Positions 1 to 6,590 of a DNA stretch of 14,315 bases are shown one piece after another. Location: assembly GCA_900539665.1 (NCBI GenBank), contig UQCV01000057.1, positions 1 through 14,315 on the forward strand. Direction: 5' to 3'. Origin of the DNA: an uncultured Succinivibrionaceae bacterium. Its GTDB lineage: Bacteria; Pseudomonadota; Gammaproteobacteria; Enterobacterales; Succinivibrionaceae. The position numbers and the translations under genes were made by a program. Numbering within the stretch: position 1 is the first letter of the stretch; each line of letters starts with the position of its first letter. The notes below the pieces were generated by a model, which saw only the letters and a list, made by a program, of their open reading frames with translations, had not been told where the DNA came from and made no database searches.

Positions 1-42
1 ATTAAACAGCATTTTGAGATTGGCGAAAATCTACATTTTTAA
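1..42 (+). CDS. possible 3' end of a gene entering from the left edge
   Basis: Frame 1 is open from the window edge and reads IKQHFEIGENLHF before a TAA at 40-42. The composition is protein-like rather than low-complexity, so this may be the last 13 codons of an upstream gene. It is too short to identify, and no clear terminator follows it. Confidence 0.25.
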   Translation: MKQHFEIGENLHF

Positions 43-253
43 GTTGACTTTTACACTTTTAACTTCACCGTAAGCCATAAACTAACTACTAACTAACACT
101 TCAAAATTAGTTTCCCCGATGTTTGGAACCACGTTTAAAAAAAAATCTATCTGTTAAAGAATGTCCCAAACTGCGCCCAAATGACCAATTTTTGATATTT
201 TTTAAAACTCGCCTCTTAATCTTTTAGATTTAATTTCAACTATGCCCGATTTA

Positions 254-276
254 GTTATTCAAATTTTTTGAATAAC
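254..276. repeat. perfect inverted repeat, 10-bp arms
   Basis: GTTATTCAAA at 254-263 and TTTGAATAAC at 267-276 are exact reverse complements around a 3-nt T loop. No U-tract follows on either strand, so it is not a standard terminator. It could be a hairpin or a protein-binding palindrome in the hns upstream region. Confidence 0.75.
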
Positions 277-308
277 ACCCAGAACAAACTTTAAATATTT
301 TCAAATAA

Positions 309-346
309 AAGCTTATTTAAATTTGGATTTAGATCCAAACTTAAAG
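309..346. repeat. imperfect long hairpin upstream of hns
   Basis: The core is TTTGGAT (322-328), loop TTAG, ATCCAAA (333-339), exact over 7 bp. The flanks continue the symmetry imperfectly, with AAGCTT near each end. It is not followed by a strong T-run. Function is unknown. Confidence 0.55.
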
Positions 347-790
347 CTTGCTTTAAACTATAACTTATTTAAAAAATACGATTTTTTCTAGCCTCACAGC
401 CAAAAACATGAGGCCTACTCATAAAACTCACCCTCTATTAAGCATAAAACATAATATAATCAACGACTAAGATTTTACTTTACCTTGCATAATCACTTCT
501 CACCTATTTCTTATTAACTCCCTTATTAATTCCTTTATTCACTCCATTTTAATTTACTTATTCAAAAACATTATTTAAACACGGGAATAAGGGTTCATCT
601 TTTTTTATTTAAGTTTATTACAATTTGTTTCATGAATATTTAAATAAAACCGACTTTAATGCACTAACTATTAAAATCAAAAATGCCGTCAAGCCCAAAC
701 CCCTTAAAATATGTTATTATTAAAAAACTAAAAATTATTAATTAGAATACCAATATTATTAGAACTTATAAAAACGACAGAGGTAATACT

Positions 791-1216
791 ATGAGTGACT
801 TTTTAGGTACTCTTTGCAATTCCAAACTGCTAAGAGCTGCATTAAAGGATGCAGAGCTCCCAGCTTTAGAATTAGGCTTAGAAAAGCTAACGGAATTAGT
901 TGAAGAAAAACGTAATGACGAAAAAGAAAAGCAGCGTCAAGACGCCAAAAAGCTTGAAATCCTAAACAATATCAAGTCGCTTATGCATAACAACAATTTG
1001 TCGATTTCTGATTTAAACGAATTACTAAACACTCAAACCTCCACCCCCAAGACCATCAAGCGCAATGTCCCTGCTAAATATCGCTTTACTGACGTTTTAG
1101 GTCAGGAACTAACTTGGACTGGACAAGGTCGGACTCCAAGAGCTTTTTTGGAATGCATGAAACGGGAACAAAAAGTTTGCGACGACTATCTCATCAAAAA
1201 AGATGGCAAAAACTAG
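791..1216 (+). CDS. hns: H-NS family nucleoid-structuring protein
   Basis: A 141-aa H-NS/StpA-like protein, close to the usual ~135 aa. It coats AT-rich or curved DNA and silences horizontally acquired genes. Residues 1-65 are helical and highly charged (EEKRNDEKEKQRQDAKK), matching the oligomerisation coiled coil. A Ser/Thr/Pro-rich linker lies near 80-95. The C-terminal DNA-binding domain begins near KYRFTDVLGQELTWTGQGRTP, containing the family signature TWTGQGRTP at 108-116, whose GQGR loop enters the minor groove, and ends with DDYLI. The start has a good Shine-Dalgarno (AGAGGT) 7 nt upstream. The upstream DNA is exceptionally AT-rich, compatible with the autoregulation known for hns, but that is inference. 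No convincing terminator is seen before the next gene. It could be a secondary H-NS paralogue rather than the main copy. Confidence 0.9.
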   Translation: MSDFLGTLCNSKLLRAALKDAELPALELGLEKLTELVEEKRNDEKEKQRQDAKKLEILNNIKSLMHNNNLSISDLNELLNTQTSTPKTIKRNVPAKYRFTDVLGQELTWTGQGRTPRAFLECMKREQKVCDDYLIKKDGKN

Positions 1217-1315
1217 CACGACCTCATCATCTACTTAAGTAAAGCTTAGTAACACTCTTTTAAGCCCAAGCTAAATTTCTTACTCCTAAGCTTACTCTTA
1301 GTAATTTCTTTAAGC

Positions 1316-1346
1316 TTGCCCCAAGTTTTTATAAAAACGTTATACT
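1316..1346 (+). promoter_or_regulatory. candidate promoter of the rhomboid gene
   Basis: A TATACT -10 lies at 1341-1346, with TTGCCC at 1316-1321 as a weak -35 (19-bp spacer, long). A start site near 1353 would lie downstream of the ATG at 1347, so the -10 position itself argues for the later start codon at 1413. Confidence 0.4.
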
Positions 1347-1412
1347 ATGAGGCAAGCTTTTTATTTACCCATATTTTTTTCCGGCGAGCGTTTTCTCGCA
1401 CCAGGACTCGTT

Positions 1413-2072
1413 ATGACATACCGTATCATCGACACCTTGACCCTAGCAGCTCTCATCTTAGGGATCTTATTTTTTAGCTTTTATTCCGATGAGCTCATGG
1501 ATATTTCCACTCAAGTTTGGTTTTTAAACCGCCCTTTAATTGATGCCACTAGAGGTTATGAATTTGAATTTTTAACCGCCAATTTTGCCCACTTCGATTG
1601 GCATCATGCCCTCGAAAACATCATCGCCTTAGTGCTTATTTGGTATCTATTCTTTAATGCCGAAATCAACACTTCATTGCATAAATTAACCTTACTCTTT
1701 ATCCCGATGTTTGGGACGACTTTTGGGGTGTACCTCTTTGATAATGTCAATGTCTATGGAGGCATGAGTGGAGCTCTGCATGGGCTTGCAACCGGAGCTG
1801 CATTGATTCGTTTTATTAAAGGCAAAGAATTTATCGCCTTTGCAGTTTTAATCGCGATCATCGTTAAGGTCGTAATCGATTTCTACTTCCCAGCGCTATC
1901 GTTTAACAACCTCACAAGTAGCCTCTATGGCTCCACTATGGCTTTAGATCTCGGGCCGAAGGCTAACTTTAGTGTTTGCGCAAGTTCGCACTTAGCAGGC
2001 GCTCTCAGTGGCTGTTTGATTGCCGCTTTACTTCTTATCGGTCAAGCTGTGCGCCCTAAAAAGATGAGTTAA
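1413..2072 (+). CDS. rhomboid family intramembrane serine protease (rhombosortase-like)
   Basis: Membrane-embedded serine protease of the rhomboid superfamily, 219 aa from this start. Hydrophobic segments cover most of the protein. The catalytic Ser is in GGMSGALHGL (S119 here) and the catalytic His in SSHLAGALSG (H193). The upstream element NFAHFDWHHALENIIAL matches the conserved His/Asn loop. The SG-LHG form and small size resemble rhombosortase (RrtA), which processes GlyGly-CTERM proteins. No GlyGly-CTERM substrate is encoded in this window, so that subfamily call is tentative. The frame opens at 1347, but no ribosome site precedes that ATG, and a TATACT -10 directly abuts it. The ATG at 1413 has AGGA 6 nt upstream and begins just before the first membrane helix, so I prefer it. 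A weak hairpin starts at the stop codon, and a strong terminator follows at 2127. Confidence 0.83.
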   Translation: MTYRIIDTLTLAALILGILFFSFYSDELMDISTQVWFLNRPLIDATRGYEFEFLTANFAHFDWHHALENIIALVLIWYLFFNAEINTSLHKLTLLFIPMFGTTFGVYLFDNVNVYGGMSGALHGLATGAALIRFIKGKEFIAFAVLIAIIVKVVIDFYFPALSFNNLTSSLYGSTMALDLGPKANFSVCASSHLAGALSGCLIAALLLIGQAVRPKKMS

Positions 2073-2126
2073 AAAGGCCATTTACTTTTTTTGGGGCTTT
2101 TGGCTTTTTACTCACTTTTAATTACT

Positions 2127-2175
2127 AACCCATGAGGTCCGCTTGTAATCTTAGCCTTATGGGTTTTATTTTTTT
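2127..2175 (+). terminator. rho-independent terminator after the rhomboid gene
   Basis: AACCCATGAGG (2127-2137) pairs with CCTTATGGGTT (2155-2165) as an 11-bp stem with one G-T wobble. A T-rich tail runs from 2164. A weaker hairpin at 2071-2109 precedes it. Confidence 0.85.
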
Positions 2176-2301
2176 CTGTTACAGGCCGTCTTTTAACAAA
2201 ATTCCCTAACTTAAAAACGACAAGCCAGGAGCGCATCCGCCACCTAGTTTGTCCTCTTAGATTAGATTTAACCCCAATTTAGCTAATTTATTTTTTAGGT
2301 T

Positions 2302-3012
2302 TTAAAGGCCTGCTAATTCAGCATTTACCGCCTTAAGAGCCGCAATTGGGTCTAGTGCCTTAGTAATTGGCCTACCCATTACTAAGTAGCTAGAACCAAG
2401 CTTAATCGCATCAGCTGGGGTTACTACACGAATTTGATCGCCAAGTTCTGCATTACGTGGACGAATACCTGGAGTTACCAACTTAAAGTCTTGCCCTAAG
2501 TGCTGTCTTAACATTGCCGCTTCACGCGCACTGCATACTACACCGTCGAGTCCGCAATCACGAGTTAAAGTCGCTAAACGTAATACTTGTTCTTCTAGCG
2601 GACAAGTAATCCCTACGGCTCTAAGCTGTTCTTCATCCATGCTAGTAAGTACGGTCACGGCTGTTAAGAGCGGACGCTTAGCACCATATGGTTCTAAAGC
2701 TTTAACCGCAGCTTCCATCATACGAGGCCCGCCTGAAGCGTGAACATTCACCATCCAAACCCCTAAATCTGCCGCTGCGGCTACCGCGCGAGCTACAGTA
2801 TTAGGAATATCATGGAACTTAAGATCTAAAAACACCCCAAAACCGCGATTTTCAAGGCTTTTTACAAAACTTGGACCCATGTGGGTAAACATTTCTTTAC
2901 CTACCTTAAGGCGACACATAGTTGGATCTAAGCCATCCACAAGTTTTAGGGCTTGTGCTTCGGTCGCAAAATCAAGCGCCACAATAACCTTTGGGTCAAT
3001 ATTTTGAGTCAT
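2302..3012 (-). CDS. pyrF: orotidine 5'-phosphate decarboxylase
   Basis: Cytoplasmic enzyme that decarboxylates OMP to UMP, the last step of de novo pyrimidine synthesis. It is 236 aa, a normal length for this family. The TIM-barrel substrate and catalytic residues are all present: D14 in VALDF, K36 in LKVGKE, the D63-x-K65-x-x-D68 catalytic network in FLDLKFHDIPN, the VTPGIRP phosphate-binding loop, and R214 in MGRPIT. The ATG has AGGA about 9 nt upstream. It lies 24 bp downstream of lapB on the same strand, the arrangement seen in E. coli, so co-transcription with lapAB is likely. No obvious terminator follows the stop codon. Confidence 0.98.
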   Translation of the reverse strand: MTQNIDPKVIVALDFATEAQALKLVDGLDPTMCRLKVGKEMFTHMGPSFVKSLENRGFGVFLDLKFHDIPNTVARAVAAAADLGVWMVNVHASGGPRMMEAAVKALEPYGAKRPLLTAVTVLTSMDEEQLRAVGITCPLEEQVLRLATLTRDCGLDGVVCSAREAAMLRQHLGQDFKLVTPGIRPRNAELGDQIRVVTPADAIKLGSSYLVMGRPITKALDPIAALKAVNAELAGL

Positions 3013-3036
3013 ATTTTAGATTCCTGACATTAGTTT

Positions 3037-4248
3037 TTAAACTTTGGGCACAGAACAATCTCTGTCACTACCACCGCGTGGATCCGTAGCAGCAATATCA
3101 TCATACGGTACCATGGTTTCCCAGCGATGACAACTTGGGCAATACCAAAAGAACACCTGGGATTTAAAACCGCACTTTTGGCAACGATATCTCGCGTTAC
3201 TTACGCTATAGGCTTCAATTAACGAACGTAGATCACCCATGCTTTCTTGCGCTTTAGGGCCTAAAGCATCGAGTTTGTAATTAAAAAGACGGGAGAACAA
3301 CAACACGTGCGGAGTACGGCGCAAACAATTAAGCAGGAATTCTTCCGCTTCTTGTTTTTCGTTAAGTTGTTCTTTAAGGTCAACCACCGCAAGCATCACT
3401 GAAACTGAAGAGGTTGAGGCTAACCATGAATGTAGGATTTCAAGCTCCCCTTTTAAATCCTGCGTGGGAAAGCAACGAGGCAATAACTCTAAGGCTATTT
3501 GTACCATTTCAGGCGCGCTTTGCACGAAATCAGATAAAAAGGCAATAGCTTTTTCCGGGTGATGCTGTTCTAAGGCGATGCGCGCAAGTTTAATATAAGC
3601 GCGGGCACAGTCCTTATTAACCATAACCGCCCGTCTAAAGTAGTCAGTTGCGGAAATCAAATTGTGCTTTAGATACTCGTCTGTAGCAAGTTCGCAATAA
3701 AATTGCGCTTCCGCTACTTTTACCGAATTACCCAAAATGTTTTTAAAGCGGTTCACGACTTCAAGCGCTTTATGCCATTCTTTTTCTTGCTGATAGAGCT
3801 TAATTAAAAGTTTTACGGCGCGCGTGCGTTCTGAATTATAAGAAATTAGTTCCGTTAAAATTTCTTCAGCTTTACTTAAAAGCCCCGCCGACATAAAGTC
3901 AGTCGCAAGTTCTAAGAGTGCAGTGGAGCGCTTAACAGGTTCTAAGCCTTGAGTTGTGAGCATAGAAGTGTGGAATTTAATCGCGCGTTCAAGTTCCCCA
4001 CGTTCCCGAAAAAGAGCCCCTAACGCTAAGCTTTCTTCAAAGGTATGTTCGCCTAAGGAATCATAATACTTAATGAATTCATCGACCGCATTGTTGCGGT
4101 CCTTTTTAAGGAAGTAATTAATCCCTCGCATAAAACTACGAATATTACTACTCTCACGGGTGTCCGAGCTCTTACTCCGAGCGCGACTTCCCATGTAATA
4201 GCCGTAAAAAGCGGCAATAGGTAGTAATAAAAACAATAGTTCTAGCAT
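3037..4248 (-). CDS. lapB: lipopolysaccharide assembly protein B (TPR protein)
   Basis: Inner-membrane-anchored TPR protein, 403 aa against about 390 in E. coli. In the known family LapB (YciM) couples LpxC to the FtsH protease and so sets lipid A synthesis. An N-terminal membrane anchor spans roughly residues 2-20 (LELLFLLLPIAAFYGYYMG), followed by a basic stretch. Residues ~35-335 are helical repeats of TPR type, for example around DCARAYIKLARIALEQHHPEKA. The C-terminal rubredoxin-like zinc knuckle is intact: C356-x2-C359 and C370-x2-C373. About 20 residues of hydrophilic tail after the metal site make it slightly longer than usual. It lies between lapA and pyrF, which strongly supports the assignment. 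Confidence 0.95.
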   Translation of the reverse strand: MLELLFLLLPIAAFYGYYMGSRARSKSSDTRESSNIRSFMRGINYFLKKDRNNAVDEFIKYYDSLGEHTFEESLALGALFRERGELERAIKFHTSMLTTQGLEPVKRSTALLELATDFMSAGLLSKAEEILTELISYNSERTRAVKLLIKLYQQEKEWHKALEVVNRFKNILGNSVKVAEAQFYCELATDEYLKHNLISATDYFRRAVMVNKDCARAYIKLARIALEQHHPEKAIAFLSDFVQSAPEMVQIALELLPRCFPTQDLKGELEILHSWLASTSSVSVMLAVVDLKEQLNEKQEAEEFLLNCLRRTPHVLLFSRLFNYKLDALGPKAQESMGDLRSLIEAYSVSNARYRCQKCGFKSQVFFWYCPSCHRWETMVPYDDIAATDPRGGSDRDCSVPKV

Positions 4249-4374
4249 ATGTAAAGCGCCTATCCTAAGCTTTTAACTCTTAAATCTTCCTGATCTGAGT
4301 CTTAAGCTTAGAGCCATTACCTCAAAAGTTGGTTAAGTTGGCCTAAGTTAATTTAGTGAAGTTACGACTTAAGC

Positions 4375-4701
4375 TTATTTTGGGTTGCTAGTAGCGCTAG
4401 CATGATCAACAGCAGTTGTAGCTTCCACAGTTACCTCTTGGTCTTCGTACTGCTTAAGACGACGCTTTAACTGACTGCAGCTTAGACGAAGTTTTACGCA
4501 GATATAAAGCCAACATAAACTGATAAAAACAGCCCCTGCCACAGCAGCACACGACATCACCGCTGCTAAGGTCGTATTTAGCTTCACAAACCAGAGGTTG
4601 ATTACAACCTCAGAGCTGTTTGCCGCCCCTAGAGCTAAAGCAAAAATTCCGGCTAAAACAACCACCAGAAGATAAATGAATTTGCAAATTTTTGTAAACA
4701 T
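4375..4701 (-). CDS. lapA: lipopolysaccharide assembly protein A (DUF1049 family)
   Basis: Small inner-membrane protein of the LapA/YciS family, 108 aa, typical length. It has two hydrophobic helices, about residues 8-27 and 45-70, separated by the family-like NSSEVVINLWF segment. A basic, probably coiled segment (KLRLSCSQLKRRLKQYEDQE) and a disordered acidic tail follow. LapA acts with LapB in LPS assembly control in characterised relatives. An AGGG ribosome site lies upstream of the ATG. The gap to lapB is 126 bp, larger than the usual tight spacing, so lapB may have an extra promoter; I could not identify one. Confidence 0.9.
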   Translation of the reverse strand: MFTKICKFIYLLVVVLAGIFALALGAANSSEVVINLWFVKLNTTLAAVMSCAAVAGAVFISLCWLYICVKLRLSCSQLKRRLKQYEDQEVTVEATTAVDHASATSNPK

Positions 4702-4749
4702 AATAATGCGCCCTAAGAGCCTTTAATCTTAACTTATTAGAATGAGGCC

Positions 4750-4779
4750 ATTTTAACACACAAAGAGCCTATTAGACAA
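4750..4779 (-). promoter_or_regulatory. candidate lapA promoter
   Basis: Read on the minus strand, TTGTCT (4779-4774) and TAAAAT (4755-4750) are separated by 18 bp. TG one base before the -10 makes it an extended -10 type. Transcription would start about 40 bp ahead of the lapA ATG. Confidence 0.5.
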
Positions 4780-5015
4780 TTAAATCACCCGCCGTCCTCT
4801 TAGGTCTTAAGCGCTTTGGTAAGCCCTTAAACCCTTGTATTTGGAGCTTAAAATTAAACTTTGATTAGGCGTTTTTACCACCCTAATTGAATCTAAAACC
4901 ACCGTAAACGACTTGTAAAATCCCCAAAAGCTTACCAACTTTTTACAAACACTTGGCGTAAAACTTTGATGCATACCACCTACCCACCTTAAAAGCACTT
5001 TGACAGCGCTTTAAA

Positions 5016-5046
5016 AACTCTCTTAATCATTTTAAGAGTTATTTTT
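5016..5046. terminator. bidirectional terminator-like hairpin
   Basis: AACTC-TTAA (5016-5026, with a 2-nt bulge) pairs with TTAAGAGTT (5032-5040). T-runs follow on both strands. No gene ends immediately next to it, so it may insulate the divergent promoters. Confidence 0.4.
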
Positions 5047-5072
5047 GACACGGTATTAACATTTTTGATAAT
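5045..5072 (+). promoter_or_regulatory. candidate promoter of the AAA ATPase gene
   Basis: A perfect TTGACA (5045-5050) precedes GATAAT (5067-5072) by 16 bp. An overlapping TATAAT at 5073-5078 would be spaced too far from it. The resulting leader would be about 190 nt, unusually long for a single gene. Confidence 0.5.
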
Positions 5073-5269
5073 TATAATAACCGTCTTGCGGTTTTACGTT
5101 TATACTAAACCCTAAGAATTTACCTAAAAACACGTGGTTTTAAGCCATCAAATAAAAAGAGGAGTAGGCCCCTTAATTTAATGAACTCAGCTCATTAGTT
5201 AAAACCAACATCCTTTGATAAACGTGTTTTTCTAAAATTCTTACTGTTTTTAAAACACAAGGAGGCTTT

Positions 5270-6460
5270 ATGCTTATTGAATTTCGCATTAATGGTTTTA
5301 TGGCCTTTACTAGTGAGCAGGTGTTAAGACTCAGCCGTAATCGCGGAAATGAAAACCCTGAGATGTATTTTGAAGCTGGGGGCACGACCTTTTTACGCAC
5401 CGCTGCTATTTACGGTACTAATGGCAGTGGCAAATCAACTATCGTAACCGCTCTTTCCCTCATGCGCGCCTTAGTTTTAAGATCTGGCCTTGATAGCACT
5501 AAAGAAATCTTAGAACAAATTTCAGGTTATGCTCGTGATACAGCTTCTTTTGCCGTTGAATTCATGGCTGACGATGTTAGATACCGTTATGGTTTTTCCG
5601 TCAAAAACAAGCTCATCACTAACGAATGGTTACAAGCCTCACCTCAAGGCCGAACCCAACGCCTCTTTGAACGTGTGTTTAACGCAGACTCCCAGACCTC
5701 AACTTATACTTATTTTGGTCGCTTGCAAGGTGAAAAGAAGCATTGGGAACGCGCCACTAAAAACGACACTCTCTACCTTGGAACAGCAATTGTGGCCGGC
5801 AGTAGCCAACTTGCTCCGGTAAAAAAGTGGTTTGCAGAACTTGGGGTGGTTAGCGATACAACGGGCCCAGAATTTACCGGTGACTTCTATTTACGAGAAA
5901 AAAATGCTGGAGTTTTAATCTTAAACTTCCTTAAAGCGCTTAACATTGGCATCACCAACTTAAAAATTGGGGATCGCGCCATCGGGGGGAATAATGATTT
6001 TACTTGCGATATTCCACTCGAAGCTTTAGATATTACCTTAACGCATGAAAATCCAGATGGCACCACTTATGAACTGCCACTTAAGTGTGAATCCGCAGGG
6101 ACTAAACGTTTGGTAGCGTTAGCTGGCCCTATCGTCTATGCCTACTACACTGGCCAGGTAATATGTATCGATGATTTAGATCTCCATCTCCATCAAAAGG
6201 TATTTAGCTTTTTAGCTAGCCTCTTTAATGACACTACGAGTGGCCACAATGGACAGCTAATTTTTACCGCCCATAATACCTCGATATTAAATCAAGAAAG
6301 ATTTAGACGTGATGAAATTTGGTTTTGTGAAAAATCACCTGAAAACGTCTGCTCTTTGCGCCCGCTTACCGACTTTAAACCACGTAAAGACAGCGATGAC
6401 ATCGAACAAAACTATCTTACCGGCAAGTACGATATCGTGCCTTATGTTATAAACTTGTAA
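5270..6460 (+). CDS. RloA-like ABC/AAA_15-type ATPase, solitary
   Basis: A 396-aa P-loop ATPase of the RloA / AAA_15 group, which is related to ATPases found in phage-defence modules. Walker A is GTNGSGKST at residues 49-57. The ABC signature-like loop is ESAGTKR near 274-280. Walker B is VICIDDLDLHLH (D301-D302). The switch histidine is H335 in LIFTAHNTSIL. The RRDEIWFCEK and NYLTGKYDIVPY segments are typical of the group's C terminus. The ribosome site is strong (AAGGAGG at 5259-5265). In many relatives Walker B reads DE-x-D-x-x-LHP; here the catalytic Glu position is Asp and the Pro is Gln. No RloB, Toprim, HNH or other effector lies next to it: the next gene is convergent. Function is therefore unassigned beyond ATP-dependent. 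An orphan defence ATPase or a non-defence role are both possible. Confidence 0.85.
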   Translation: MLIEFRINGFMAFTSEQVLRLSRNRGNENPEMYFEAGGTTFLRTAAIYGTNGSGKSTIVTALSLMRALVLRSGLDSTKEILEQISGYARDTASFAVEFMADDVRYRYGFSVKNKLITNEWLQASPQGRTQRLFERVFNADSQTSTYTYFGRLQGEKKHWERATKNDTLYLGTAIVAGSSQLAPVKKWFAELGVVSDTTGPEFTGDFYLREKNAGVLILNFLKALNIGITNLKIGDRAIGGNNDFTCDIPLEALDITLTHENPDGTTYELPLKCESAGTKRLVALAGPIVYAYYTGQVICIDDLDLHLHQKVFSFLASLFNDTTSGHNGQLIFTAHNTSILNQERFRRDEIWFCEKSPENVCSLRPLTDFKPRKDSDDIEQNYLTGKYDIVPYVINL

Positions 6461-6483
6461 CGAAGCTTTTAACATAAAGTTAT

Positions 6484-6522
6484 GCCCCAAAACATTCGTG
6501 CAAGAAGCAACAGTTTTGGGGC
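6484..6522. terminator. hairpin between convergent genes
   Basis: GCCCCAAAAC (6484-6493) and GTTTTGGGGC (6513-6522) form a perfect 10-bp stem with a 19-nt loop. The tail is only moderately T-rich. It probably ends both the ATPase gene (plus) and the protease gene (minus). Confidence 0.65.
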
Positions 6523-6590
6523 GTTTGGGCTTAATCTAGAAGAGAAATACATCTACTCCTAGCTTCTTAAATATGGACTAAACTTACTGT

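Larger units (their letters stand above)
43..790. other. AT-rich gene-poor region upstream of hns
   Basis: No credible ORF is seen on either strand across about 750 bp, which is unusually long for this gene-dense window. Composition is strongly AT-rich with many A and T tracts, the kind of DNA H-NS proteins prefer. It holds two inverted repeats, listed separately. A TATAAT hexamer sits at 455-460 but has no convincing -35, so I do not call a promoter. The region could be a long hns regulatory region, a decayed gene or an unrecognised RNA; the sequence does not decide. Confidence 0.6.
4702..5269. other. divergent intergenic region lapA / AAA ATPase
   Basis: No gene is supported here. It carries a candidate lapA promoter on the minus strand, a hairpin with T-runs at 5016-5046, and a candidate promoter for the ATPase gene on the plus strand. 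A 63-codon open frame on the minus strand (4807-4998) has no family features and is not called. Confidence 0.6.

Noticed and set aside
1347..1412. Upstream ATG as start of the rhomboid protease
   Set aside because: It lies directly after a TATACT -10 box and lacks a ribosome site; the ATG at 1413 has AGGA at proper spacing and precedes the first membrane helix.
4807..4998. 63-codon minus-strand open frame between lapA and the ATPase gene, with a GGTAGGTGGT stretch before an internal ATG
   Set aside because: No family features, no clear promoter, a terminator-like hairpin lies upstream, and the composition fits random AT-rich intergenic DNA.
5173..5400. 75-codon minus-strand open frame overlapping the start of the ATPase gene
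   Set aside because: Antisense to the ribosome site and N terminus of a well-supported gene; a frame shadow.
5529..5822. 97-codon plus-strand open frame inside the ATPase gene
   Set aside because: Alternative frame within a conserved coding region; no ribosome site or protein-like features.
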